The position numbers were made by a program, and so were the translations under genes. From the NCBI GenBank assembly GCA_000310025.1, contig FN649740.1:4563343-4627342 (forward strand): a stretch of DNA of 64,000 nucleotides, read 5' to 3'. Numbering within the stretch: the first letter of the stretch is position 1; every line of letters begins with the position of its first letter. This DNA comes from Ectocarpus siliculosus. Lineage: Eukaryota > Sar > Phaeophyceae > Ectocarpales > Ectocarpaceae. The notes beneath the pieces were generated by a model. It was not told the origin of the DNA and did not search any database. It saw only the letters and a list, made by a program, of their open reading frames with translations. Of the stretch, positions 1-12,764 are shown one piece after another.

Positions 1-3000
1 CTTAACCAGAGTTTAACGAACATGTTTCGTTCCTGTCGTTTCGAGGGTACGCGTGCGGGCTGCCGATTGTTGTGCAGGGCAGGTAATGCCCCAGGACATC
101 TCGTTTGGAAACAATTGAGCCACAGCAAACCGCAGCAAACGCCCTAAACCCGACCAGACAAGGGTACCTTCTGGTAGCTTTCCTCCCACTTCGCAAAGGC
201 CACAGGGTCTAGCTCCGCCTGCGCCACGACGAGGGTCCTCAAGCCTTCCCTTGCATAGATGTCCATGTGCCTCACCGTCTCGTCAATGGACTGGTTGAGA
301 TGACGATATTATCCGGTAAGAATACATCAACGACTTTATAACTTTTGGAACCATGTGATGGCGGTTCGGTCGACGTCACCGAAGCATCTTATTACTCCCA
401 AGTGCTTCCGCAAGACAGGCAAGTAGCGAAGTAGCCATGCAGTTCGACAGTCGTGATGATCATTTGTATTTACACGTGGGTATGAAGTGAACAATCCCAT
501 GTAGCTACCTTACGTTGTGTGCGTTAGCAAGTACATCCCCTCGTGAAGTATATCCTTTTGTTGTGGGCGATAACGGAGGTCGAAAAAGAGCGCTAAAACA
601 TTCATAACATATTTCCTGGGCTGCATCTGTAGTTTTCTTCTTGGTGTGAATGTTGCTAAGTCGTTCTTGCGACGGGAAACGAGTGTGGTACCTTTTTTGC
701 TCCCGGGAAGTCGGTACGGAGCCTAGGCAGCATGGTGGTGTCGGCCCCCTTGCAGATTATCTTGATGGTGCCGTCTTCGGTCCGTACGATAACACTCATG
801 CGTTTTCGGTCGCTCGTGAAGCCCAGCACGTGAAGCACCTGGGAGATCGCGAGGACAAACAAGACAACGTCGAGAATACAGCAAAAACATTCCGTCGAAT
901 CAATCTACCGACATCGACAATCGCGCAGATTGCGGAACAAGAAACGAAGGCAGATCGTAATCAGCTCCCCCCCCACCCAAAGTACGCAAGCCGGGAAAAA
1001 GAAAGCTGTGCCGCATTTTTGCGGATCCAGGGATCAGCTACGCCGGGAAAAACACTTAAGGAGGGGGCCAACGGACTCACCGATCGGAAAGCGACGAGCT
1101 ATGCAACATCCGAACCACCACCCACCAATCCCCACGCACCTCGTAGTACACCCGGTTGACTTGGGGTTTGCCTTCGTCGTGGTCTCCCCCAGCTACACCT
1201 TCCACTAGTCCTCCTACCCCTAATGCCGTCTGCTCTCCTGTCACCCCCGGATGATCTCCTCCCTCCCCTCCTCCCTCTTCCTCGTGAGACGAGCTGTTCA
1301 CAACAACTGACTTGGCATCCACTTCCACCAGAAGCGGCTCCGCCGCGGAGGCCGTCGTGGCGGTGCGCCCGTTCCTACTGTTCCGGGTGCTGCCGTCGCC
1401 GCTGCCGCTTCGTCGGCTGCGGTGGCTGCCGCTGCTGCTGCCGCCGTGGCTGCTTCTTCCGCTCGCGGAGGTTCCGATGCTGCCGCCTTCGCTGCGGCTT
1501 TTTCTAGGGCATGTGGGTAGTGAAGGTGGTGTGGAAACATCCCAGGTGTGGAGGATGGCGCTGCTGTCGATGCGATTGACGAACTCGAACCCGAAGTACT
1601 TGGCACCGAGCACCAGCGCCTCGTCGTCGGGGCTGGAGGCAGACAGCATCACCTGGGCAGTGCCGCCAAATATTTTCTTGTTGGCGTGCTGACTTGTCAA
1701 TTGCAAACAACCTCTACAGAGGGAATTGACGTCGCATTGTGGATGGTCCGTCCTTTGTCGTGTGGAATGCTGTTGGTTCGTTAGGGATGCCACAACTGTT
1801 GTTCGAATCATCAACCATTTCATCACGCCACGGATACATTCCGCAAAGCCTGAAGAATATGCCGGGAGGGATTGGGGCACTGGGCAACTCCTGTATTGTT
1901 GATTGTTGCCATGAGTTTTCTAGATTCTTGATGCCTCCCCCACCCCGATCGTCTGCCGGCTGGACGGGGAGATACTTGGGCATGACAGGCAAAATTCACG
2001 CACCTGGGTTTCCGTTCACTGCTTGATTCCCGGCGACATCGTATGGGTATTGTATGTATGTAGCGAAGATACCAGCAAATTTTTTGCGAGAGGTAGGGAG
2101 CAACAACGAGAGGGAACTGAACACACCTCGTCAGTGTCTTCGAACCTCTCCGGAATGACCGTGTGGCATAGAGCTAGTGCCGTGAAGAAGTCCTTGATCT
2201 TGCGGGCCTGGTCCTGCCCCCGTTCTCCCTTTCCCTGTAGATCCTGTGACAACGGATGTTCAGGCCGCGTAACATCCATAACATAACGATTTAGCGTGTT
2301 GGTCAGACTGGAGCATCAAGGGCCATGCAATCCGAAAAAAGCCTGAAGGGCCACACAGCTTCACAAGCAGATTCCTTGCGAAATGCCGCCTACATCCCTT
2401 CCACGGCGATGCCCCCCTGAGGAAAAATGTGTACCGTCGCATGGGGGCAGATGAGTTATCGATGTCGAAAAGGGGTGAAATGTTGCCCTGTTCTGTAGTA
2501 GTACCCCATAAGGGATTTTCTGCAGTGCGCTACTCGGGTCGACCATGAATGAATGTATGAACGCCAGGTTGTTCTCTGAACAAAGCACTGGCCGGGGTTT
2601 GTGTTGTTATGCTCTCAAAAAAATGTGGTGCCACGATTCGAATTGCGGGGTCTGTGGACAAACCAGGACAACCAACCCAAGCAGCTGCAGTACCAGTAAA
2701 CCTTCACCTGGTAGACAGACGGGTCGTAGAAGTTTACATGCGGCACCGCGTGATCCTTGGCCTTTTCTTCGGCCATCAATACGTCCGCGGGAACCTTCTC
2801 GCCTTCCACCAACATCGCGGCGCGCCCGATCTCCGTGATTCCCTTAAGAACAAAGAAAGGGCCCGTCGATCGTGGCGGCGGAACTTCGTTAACATACACG
2901 TTGGATACGTTGGCACGTCAGGTGCGATTGAATCCCCTCGCGACCAACGGCCCTCTGCACTTGAAAGCACCCCGGGAAGCCGTTCCGAGGAAACGCGTCG

Positions 3001-6000
3001 ACTGTGCGTTCATTTAGAATGACGTGCTTGCTAAGTGTGCCATTGTGTCCATAGGAATCGTGAGCATTCGTAGATTTTCAAGGAACTTACGATCAAACTG
3101 CCCCGTTGCGACCCTAATGATGGACTTGGATATCATTCTTTGTCGGCGACACCCCCCGGTGATATGAAGGAGTCACGACTTCCCCCACAAACACCCACAG
3201 GCAGGCAACCACAGGAACCAAACAGTGCAGTGATGAATGAAACAAACACACTTCTTGCAGAACACCAATGAAACGGAGATATCTTACAACTCTGTGTATT
3301 CCGTGCTCACCAAGCCGTACGAGACCCCGCCGACGCTGAACTTCCTGAAGTCCATGATGTTGCACGTCAGGGTACCGGTTTTGTCGCTAAAGATATGAGA
3401 CACCTGGAGATGGCGCACATAGCCGCAAACGTGAAACACCTGGAACTTTGAAGGTGTCGTCCTTTTCTCTCACTTGAAAAGCAAGCTCTTTGGCTCTTTC
3501 ATCCAGAACACAGTCAGCACTCACTTCCCCGCCGGGACAGAATATAGCTCTTGAGGTATGGTGTGTGTGTCACATATACTAGTTAGTCCTGGACATGGGT
3601 CTTTACGTATTTCGGTGCATTTTATGAATGCGCTAGCCGGGGGTCACCGAAGAAGGAAGGTCACAACACCAGTTTCGCGTTTCCTCTTTCTGCGCCTTTT
3701 TGCGGTACTGCAGAGACACGTGGAATATGCCTCTCCATACATGGTGCCAAATGTGACGGAGACCTCCTTCCCCTCGCGAGAACGAATCGATATGCTGCCA
3801 TGGTGCCACGGAGCTAAAAAAAACGATCTGCCAACCACAAACCACCGTATTTCTCAGGCGAAGATCGATCCGCTATGCTCAGCACTGCTGGCGTTTGGGT
3901 TCAACCCGGCCAAGACTGCCGAAACGTCACCATCTTCGTAGACCAGGCGGCAGCGAAGCCGAGGGCATATACTTGCCTTGCGCGCAATCCCTGTGTGCGT
4001 CAAAAGCTATCAAAGCGCCACCACTATCAACGCCACCACGCCCTTATCGCCACCACCACAAGCCATTGGTTCTTGCCCACCTGTCCAAGGTCTTCGTTTA
4101 GATTCATGGTCCGCACCCTGGTCGGCGTGTCGGAATCTGCGTGGTACATGTCGAGATCCTATCGGTGACGGCGGCCGTTTACCGGAAAGAGGGAGAAATG
4201 ATAAGTGGGACATTCAGAGCGCGCAAATGGGGCGGGGGCATAACGCGGGAGAGTAAAAAAAAAGCAGTGTCAGCCCAGGCCCTTCGTCCCAGCGCGCATG
4301 CAAGCGAGTTTATGGGAATCGGTGACGTAGCACCTGTCACGTGCACGCCAAATATGCTTCCACCAATAGTTGGGGTTGGGGTTAAGGGTTAAGGTTAAGG
4401 TTTGGGGTTGGTCGTGTGATGGGTGGGACTGGAAACCCGAGGCATCTCGATTTGTCTGTCTAACGCCCAAGAGAGCGAACATCAACGCTGCAGGTCCTCA
4501 GGCGTACGTTCCAATTTTTTTCCTACGGCACGTATTCGCAGGCTGTTTGGAAACAAATGGCGAACCTCTTAGAACATGGACACGTCGTGTATCCTACGCT
4601 CTCGCCGCCCATCCCAATGTCCTATGTGAAGACAATTCTGCATCTTAAACCCTCTCCTTGATATTGCAAGACGAGCACGCGCGCAACGAAGACATCGAAA
4701 AATATTGGCAACTTCCCACATCATGTGGTTGTGAGCTGCCGCCCCCCGTTCCTCTCAACCCACCTGGTTCATGAACCAGCTTTGCAGGAACCGGACGAAG
4801 TTCATGGAGACGTAGAGCGAGATTGGGATGAAGGAGTTGAGCAGGAGGGCGTTGTAGAGGAACTGGGTGAAGAACATGCCGGCGAGGCTGTCGCTCGCGC
4901 TGTCGAACCGTAGGTATGGTTTCGAGGTCTGGTACTGCGGAACGTGCGTGAGGGAAGAAGCGGAGTTCAAATCACTCAGTTGATGATACTTCATTCCGCG
5001 TTCCGTGGTAGACAACACATCGCCTTCTGCCGCAGCAGAAATACCCCTGAGCGACATCCATACGACTGCACACTTAGTAAACAAGTTCGTTGCCTCTGCG
5101 GGTCCGTGCTCCCTGGTGCGACTCAACATGTCGTCAAACCCCCTTCTACGTGCCCACTTCGCCTCCATGTTGTGTTGTAGTCCCCACACAAATCGCCTAC
5201 ATACCTTGAGAAACCATGTCTTCCACTGGCCCTCCTTGCTATCGCTAATCAGAAACGCTAAAGAAAAACAGCCTGCTGAGTGTAATCGTAGACGCTCCAA
5301 AGTGCCTCAGTGCTCACTTCACGGTCGTTTCGAACCTTGGAAACTTGCATGCATACTATATATACAGTAGAACATCTTCCAGTGTTCTCGAGGACGGGCA
5401 CTTGCTACGGCTCAGTAGGAACCGCCGTCCTCTCAGCCTTAGTCCCTTGCCATCAACCGGCGGTTCCAAATACCCGAATGGTGTGCTTCACCTGAGCGTT
5501 CCAGAGGGTCGTCAGCATCGCGCCGAGAATGCAGATGCTGCCCATGACGGCCGCCACCCTCTTGATCTCCTCGTTGATGCGGCTGGACAGGTGACTCGCC
5601 TTTGAGGGAGCCTGGTACGGTACGATATGACAGGGTAGAGTAGGGTAGGGTAGGGTAGGGTAGGGTATGCTAAGACGGCACAGGATAGAATATGGAGACA
5701 ATTTCACCCGAGCTTGGCCCGACTGTGCTGAAGATAGACGAGGGGAAGATCTGCCAGATCCTTGTACATTTTACAAGGTCTTGGACAACGAGAATATCAA
5801 TACGATTTTTGCCAAGGAGGACCTGACTCCCAAAGTATCCTTTGATCGACTTCTTCCGTAATCTGTACACCTTCGCATATGGCATCGTTGCGGACACTGG
5901 TTCGATTATCCGGTTGTGCACATTTTTCTCCTGACTTGGACAATTTTCAATGAGTCAGACCTGAGATCACCTCTTGGAGTCGATCCAACAATGAGTCTGT

Positions 6001-9000
6001 GACACCTCCTGGCCCAATGGGTTCTCAGTTGAGGGTAAATTCTGTTGATGGAGAGCACTAAGGAGGACCCGATTCCAAATGTAATTCGTCGATCGACTTT
6101 CACATAATCGCTTTTACACGTGAAGTAAATGAGGAAAGGACGAGGGCCAAGATCGAACACGATTGCTAAAATGAAGAGCTGGGTCCGCCGAAGAAAATAC
6201 AGACGTTGGGTCCTCGGTTGGAGTTGACTAATAGGCCATGTCTTCTTGCCTTGTGGGAGGGGAGACCGTTTTTCGGGTACAGAAATGATTATGGGAGACA
6301 GGTCTAAGAATAAAACAAAAACACCAAGGAGCGCTACTTGACTCTGTGTGGCATGAACTACAGAAAGTGCAGCTGTAGATGTGGAGATGTGGACGAGTGT
6401 CCGCCCCCCGATAGAACCGGACATGGCGTTCTGTGACATTCTGTTCATTGTGGGATGTGATTTGGTCGATTGTAATACGCGCACAACACACCCTACATAG
6501 ATGACACTACAATGGTTGGTGTGCCTGCGGGGCGGGTTTTCACCAGTGACAACGAGTGTGTACCCTACGGTGGAAAATACCTGTCCTTGATTGTCGACTG
6601 GTCATCACGTTGGATTCTCACCCAAACCGAACGTCCGCGACAAGATGAACCCTTCATGTTTTTGTTTTTTTCATCGTCGGTACAGTGAAGGGAGGGGTTC
6701 GGGGAGGCGCGGTTGTGCGAAAGATCTGGGTCGCTCTCACTCGAAAGTCGGCCAACGATCGCTGGTTGTATTCTATCTTCGAGAAAGGGCCTGCGAGACA
6801 AGCTGATCAATCGGTCGTTCACCATACAGTTCCAGACGCAAAATCCTATTTAACGCCTTTTCTTTTGTTGCTTAGCCTCGCTGATGCTCTGAGGTCGGGG
6901 GCGGGATTGGGAGACAAGGCGAAGCGGTTCTCCGGCTACCGAGCAAGAGACATACGGCAGAGGAAGTCTCACAGAACGGAAGTAGTAGGCAACATGATCG
7001 ATGGGCGATGAAACCGTCATTTTGACGTCGGAGTCGGGCCCTTCGGTTACGTTCCCAGCCGGCGGTGTTTCCGCGGCCTAGGGGAAGATAAAAGGAATAG
7101 CAGCACCACGTTCCCGATTGTGCGGAGCCACATCAGGCGAGCGACAGCGATTCCCTTTCCAGTTGAACGAACGTATCCGGAGGTTCTCCCCCAGGAGGCT
7201 GTTCACAGGAAGCTGCAGATTGATATTCATCTTTCATGGGCGTTTACCGTTTACAGGGCTAGTCACAACCAAAGCAAACCGTCTGTATATGAGCGTCATG
7301 TGCCTCCCCGGCGTGAGAACAACACCCCCGAGACCACGCCGATTCCCACCCACCCACCTTCGACATGCTCATCATGATCTTGGTGTCCGGCCCCGTGTTC
7401 AGCACGAGCCCCAGCACCCATCGCGTGTTCCTCAGCACGCAGCCCCTGAGCAGCAGCATGTCCGCCGAGATCGGCTCGGACGCGAAAGCCCCTTCCACCC
7501 CCTCCACCCCCTCCTGGTCCGCCCCGTCTTCCACCCGCACCGCCTGCTCCGCTCCCGCTTCTCCCCGGTGACCTCTGTTATCTCCTTCGCCACCGTCGTT
7601 GTCGGCGGCGGCCTCCTGCTGCTCGGTGTTGTAAACAACGGGCTTGCCTAGGTCGGCGATGGATGCCGGGATGCTGTTGGTCGTGCCGCGGCGCTTCTTG
7701 TTGCGCCACTGGAGCAGAAGCTTGCCCTTGAAATTGTTGATGAGCTTGTCCGGGTGTTCCATGACCACGCGGCCGGACAGCTTGGCGCAGTCCTCAGGGG
7801 TGAGCAGCTTTCCCACCACACCCTTCACCACCTATCAATGAGCGTTTTAGTCGGGGTATCACCAACGTTAGCGGGAACCGTCAAAACGGGAATAGCGAAA
7901 ACCTCGGCGGACAGTCGTGGATTGGGCGTTCCAGTTTCAGCAATTGACCATACTCCAAATGTCATCACTCCCCAGGTTCCCATTTGTCTGTGTTTCCGAC
8001 AACGTGCAACCTTCCCTCACAAACACGACGCTTTTCAGCGAAGAGATAGGAAGATCACCGACAAACCGGAACGCACAAATAGTGGATACCGCGCGGTGTG
8101 CTCTGTGCTTGCTGCTTGATTTGTTGGACTCGCACGCGCTCCGTGAAAACGGATCCAGCATCTACGTTGGCCGTTCGGCTGGGCTGTACTTGCTATTCGC
8201 AATGAGATGATCTCGTTGACCTTCCAGTCATTTCCATTTCCGATATTTGTGTCACCGACTTGCGCCGGGGGAATACGTATTTTTCGCCTTGGTTCCCTCT
8301 TTGTGTCCCGATGTCTGTCCCCTATGGAAAAATTGCATATTCGTTGGAGCGATAAGAAATGCTGTTGTGCACTGTTCGATCGGGGTTAGCAAGTATATGA
8401 AATAAAGCGATTGCCGTTCGTTACCCTCCTAGGTAACACCTGTCGAATCTTGAGGTTAGTCTCTCCATCCAGAGACTTGGTCTCGACGTACGCGACGCCA
8501 GCCGGTGACTGCGAGATTGGCTCGTCCACCCCCATGATGAGCACGTCGCAGGGGATGGGCTCCCGGTTGTTGATCACAATCAGATCTCCCACTTCAATCT
8601 GACACACGGTTACACGAAAACCAAAACCAAGCGAGGGTTGGGAAATATTCGGTCATCAAGCAGGCTCCCGACCGACCGACCTTGCAAGTGTACCACGCCA
8701 GGATAAACGAACGTGGTTGTTTCAGGTTTGCAGGGGTAAGCCGATCGCCAGGTCGTAGAACACCGATGGTTTAAACCGAGACAAGAGTGAAAGGATTAAC
8801 GCGGGGCGGGGGAGACGCAGATGGCAAGACTACCGCTCAACCTCCGGCAAACGGCAGTTCCAAGCAACGTCGAAGCGTCACGGAGCAAGGCAGCCCCTCG
8901 ACACTATGAACCAAACTACCGAAAGCAGAAATACTGTATGAAACAAGCCTAAGGTAGGTACAAGCTGGCAGACCCGGTGATCGCGCTGAATAGGAGTGAT

Positions 9001-11437
9001 GTCTTCGAGCAACGTCCATTAGGTCAGAAAATGCGCATGTGCTTATTATTGGAATCACCTCCTTCCAAGTGATGTACTTGAACTCCCCCGACCTACGGTC
9101 CCACGCTCTAGTGAGTGACGAGTTCGCATGCCTGTCTGCACGATGTCGAGCGATATCCTCGAAGATCTGCCAACGGCGATGGGGCAATTGGCGTTGGCCG
9201 TGTGGCGAGCAGTTGGGTGTCGGGTAGAATATTGTTGGCGTCCCAACGTTACCAGACTCTAGGTCATTCTGCAAGTAATCGTTGGTTTCTAGTGTCAACG
9301 CCAGTGGACACTAGTTGCCATTTTAGGTAGGTCAGCAACGTTTCACAAAACTCCTACCAATGCACAGAACTCTGGCCACTCAGAGCGAACTCAAACTTTC
9401 GCCAGATCAACGTTGTGTACATTGGTAGGCAATACGCGAGGACATGCGTCTTTGGCGGAGCCGGTATATGTTGCTAGTTTCATTGTCATCATACTTGCCA
9501 CAAGTCGTGGCAACTGAACACATGCCCTATAGGGTCGGGTCATAGAGGTTTGTCGACGCTGACGTCCAGCAAACCTCCGCGCGTATTCCAGAAATCTCTT
9601 AAACCCAATGTTTAGGCATTCCCATCTGTATGAAGGGAAAATACTTCCCAGAAAAAATTGGATGGACGCCAAGGAACGTAACGCACAGAATGCGGTGCCT
9701 GCAGCAGTTCGGGTCTAGAAACGGAAGAACTCTCCGAGAGGATCCCGCTCACCATGAAGATGGCGTCCACGCAGACGACGAAGAAGAGAGGCAGCAACAT
9801 GAGAGGGATACCGAAGGTGTTGGTGATCGACGGTATCACCTGCCCCCCGCGACGAAAGGACGAAGCCGGACCGAATCCCAAACCCAAAATGACCGAGCCC
9901 GAAGCCCAACACCAATATCCCGTAGGTCGAGGTTGCCCGTCGCCCGACGGGGTACCGTGGGTTTCGAGACGGAGCACACGTGCGACACACCACAGGGGGA
10001 GGAAGCAAGAACACACAGGGAGACCAGAGTCAGGTATGGCATATCGACACCTCTGCGTTCGGCGAGTGGTTGGGGTGTGTTGGCCAGCTGTAAACGTCTA
10101 TTTGTTCGGTCGAGTCAGCGCCTTGGACACGGGTGGGTGTTTTCGCCTGTTCGCCCGTAGAATTAATTATTCACATCACGGCACGAACACACTGCTTGAT
10201 CCGTAGCTGCTGATGCGGTGGTCGTGGAAGAAAGGACAATCGCCGTACCTGCAGCGCAGCGATGAAAAGAAAGTAGACGTTGGCTATCTTGGTGGCGGGG
10301 TTGAACTCCTCCCAGAGGAACCTTGGTAGGAAGTCGTAGTACTCGTACTTGGCCGTGCGTACCATGTTAGAGGCGAATTCGGTTTCCTGAAAACATTTGA
10401 ACACGAAAGGGGACAATCAATGCAATTTGCGCGTTGGTAGCAGGAAACGGGCTTTCGTCTTGAAGCTTGGAAGAAAAACAGTACATTGAACGATTCCCAG
10501 CTACTACATAGAACAGTTCCGATACCTCCTGAGTAGTCTCTTCTGTAAGCAAGCGAATAACGAGGAGCACGACGTGGAGTCCAGCCTCGCGTGGCAATAA
10601 GGACGAAAGTCAATATTAGACCGATATTTCCTATCTTTATCCACTGTGCCCACCAGGTGAGCCAACTCAGACAAGGTCGCAACGTGGAATTTGACTGTTC
10701 GCTCTCTTGCAAGCGCTTGGGAAGACCTTCCCAACGGCATGTTCACCCCATGGGCGCATTTGGGAGATCATGTCAGTACCCAACCTCAAGTCGACTACAG
10801 AAACTTGAACTTGCGCGGCTATCTTACCGAGATTCCTTACAGCAAGTATGGCACGAAAACTGACAAAAACAGGTTACAACTACTACACACGACGGTAGTC
10901 GACATTTCAAATATCACGGCTCACTGCCGGAACGCATGCTGCTACCGCTACTGCTACCGCCGCCGCAGCAGCTGCCACTCACTGCGCTCTGCTCAATGAC
11001 ACGAAAGCACAACTTTCACCACCCCTATCTTGGACGTGCTGTATTCTTCATCCTGGGTCGCACTGAGAGGCCCATTACGTCTGGAACAGAGATGCACACG
11101 TGCCAACTCTCCGCGTGGCTCCTGTGGTGCCAGCCGGCCGTAAACTCCTCACCTGCTCTGCGTTGATGACGACAACTCTGTTGGGGCGTTGAGCGACGTC
11201 GTAGGCCGTGCTCTTCCCCTCCGACCAGCCGGGAGGGTTCGAGGGCGGCTTGCGGTGCTTCCGATGCCGCCCCCACGGGCAGCAGGTAGACTGGGTGGAG
11301 TTCTTCTCCGCCTCCGCTTTTATCGTGTTCCCAGCACCTTCCCTCATTGTCCGAGGCCGTACCTCTCCTTCCTCTTCCTCCTCCTCCTCTTCGTCGTCCT
11401 CCGCCCCTGTTGGGTCCTCTACGTCTGCCTCAAACAT
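1..11437 (-). CDS. P4-type ATPase (phospholipid flippase), 3' part beyond the left edge
   Basis: Moves phospholipids from the outer to the inner membrane leaflet using ATP. Fifteen exons read on the minus strand: 11437-11153, 10386-10249, 9839-9753, 9166-9059, 8598-8440, 7831-7358, 5611-5492, 4934-4764, 4158-4081, 3403-3311, 2842-2708, 2243-2127, 1652-1140, 838-692, 290-168. Every junction is phase 0 and together they give 916 codons. Seen: acidic N-terminus; [12 protein letters not shown] then TM1-2; actuator LDGETNLK (about 249-256); TM4 with PISL (494-497), a P4 hallmark; phosphorylation site DKTGTLT with Asp547 (codon 3385-3383); [21 protein letters not shown] (856-859); GLRTL (891-895). 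The hinge and TM5-10 must lie left of base 1. The start is the first in-frame ATG after a stop near 11577. Oddity: about 120 Ser/Gly/acidic residues (about 693-817) interrupt the nucleotide-binding domain. The family assignment is secure; substrate and cellular membrane are unknown. Confidence 0.95.
3383..3385 (-). other. Phosphorylated aspartate codon of the P-type ATPase
   Basis: The GAC codon of the DKTGTLT motif is Asp547 in the model. In P-type ATPases this residue forms the aspartyl-phosphate intermediate. It lies seven codons into the exon 3403-3311, just after a clean acceptor, and the flanking residues (HIFS before, CNIMDF after) match the family pattern. Confidence 0.93.
4366..4411. 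repeat. GGTTAAGG-type simple repeat in a flippase intron
   Basis: A short run of GGGTT/GGTTAA units lies in the intron between exons 4764 and 4158. The unit length is irregular. No gene signal is present here. Confidence 0.6.
5636..5668. repeat. (TAGGG)n microsatellite in a flippase intron
   Basis: About six tandem copies of the 5-base unit TAGGG lie in the flippase intron between exons 7358 and 5611, just upstream of the 5611 acceptor on the minus strand. It resembles but is not the TTAGGG telomere unit, so I read it as a simple repeat. On the minus strand it is C-rich and may serve as part of the pyrimidine tract. Confidence 0.8.
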
Positions 11438-12764
11438 GTTAGATTCGGAGAGCTCGGGTCCGGCCCCGGCTACGTACTGGTCCTGCCCACGCCCTCCGGC
11501 AGAAGCTCGTACTCTGCGGGCGAACACGCACGCGGCAGACCCTCTTCGGGCAGAGGTGATGAAACTCTCTGCCTACAAGTATGACTTCGATATCGTGAGG
11601 CTATCGGGAAACTGTAAGAGAAGCCGAGTTCGAAGAAAAAATCACGAGCGTTGTTTTTTATAGCTTGCTCCCTCCGCGATCAGCTGCGCACCGGCCGTGT
11701 GTCAGATTGCTGTATGTTCGTGACACAAGGTTCGAAGTGACACGAAGAGTCTTCCCTGGTCTCCATGCTGCGCCAAAAGCAGCAAGCGAATACACAAGTG
11801 CGGTAGCACGACGATTGTCGTACTCGGGGCGGCGAAAAATCAACGGTTACATGCGTGGGGAAATTTTCATTGGTTGAAAGTCCCAGTGTGGCGGATCGAT
11901 TTTTGTAACACGCCTTCCTGGTCTTGTTGATCTTACAATCTACGTATTTTCAGGTACGGTAGTATGCATATTGCAAACGTGTAGCATACACCCGACAATT
12001 GTAGGCACACAGCAGTCGGTGATGAAGCTCTCACACGTGAGATTGTTGGCCATCGGCTGCTCTGCGAGAGCATGGCACCGCAGTGCCCCCCTCCCAAACT
12101 CCGCTGCATTTTCATGCGGAGGTGGTATCAGGTTCAGCTGGCGAGGCAACCGCTACAGCACTAGCATGTCCCGCGGCCGACGAAGGCCGACTGCTGTGGG
12201 TACGGGGTTGGACACTGAGCTCCAAGGTGCCGCGCCCATGATTTTCGCCTTAAGCATCCCCATCGTGAGCCCTTGTGGCTCAGTTGCACATTACCCAAGG
12301 CGTTGTGCATACAGGAGGTGTTGAAATCCTATTTTCGAGAGATGGGGGTTACAGTATCAGGCAGGGTTCTGGCTATTTAGTCCTCTTGCCTCCGACCGCC
12401 GGCGATCCAGGGCCTAAATCCCTGCAGCTAACCCTGCCCCAACCATAGAGGTAGGGGGTTGGTTGGGGTGCTTTGCTAGGATCGCTTGCAGTCACGTCCA
12501 ACGTTTTGTCCTGTGTGCAGGAAATAGAGTTACGTCAGCCGGGTACAAGGAGTACAGAGCACCCATACTACTGCTGTAGCGCTTGCGAGGCTGACGACAG
12601 TCCACGAGAACAGATGTTGGAAACTGTAAATGTATCAGAGAGTTCCTGAAGTTACTAATTGCTGTAATGGCCGCGAATATCCCCGATAAGGTCTAATCTA
12701 TGTTTCAGCTACATATGTGCTTGTTTTGTACTTTTACCCACGCCCCCTACCGTTTGTATCGCCC
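11438..12764. promoter_or_regulatory. Divergent spacer between flippase and deacetylase genes
   Basis: About 1.3 kb separates two start codons pointing away from each other: the flippase ATG at 11437 (minus) and the deacetylase ATG at 12765 (plus). Both promoters must lie here unless non-coding 5' exons exist. I see no clear TATA box or other named motif and no convincing coding segment. A shared promoter region is inferred from the layout only. Confidence 0.4.

Noticed and set aside
5636-5668. Interstitial telomere repeat
   Set aside because: The unit is TAGGG, not TTAGGG, and the tract is very short.
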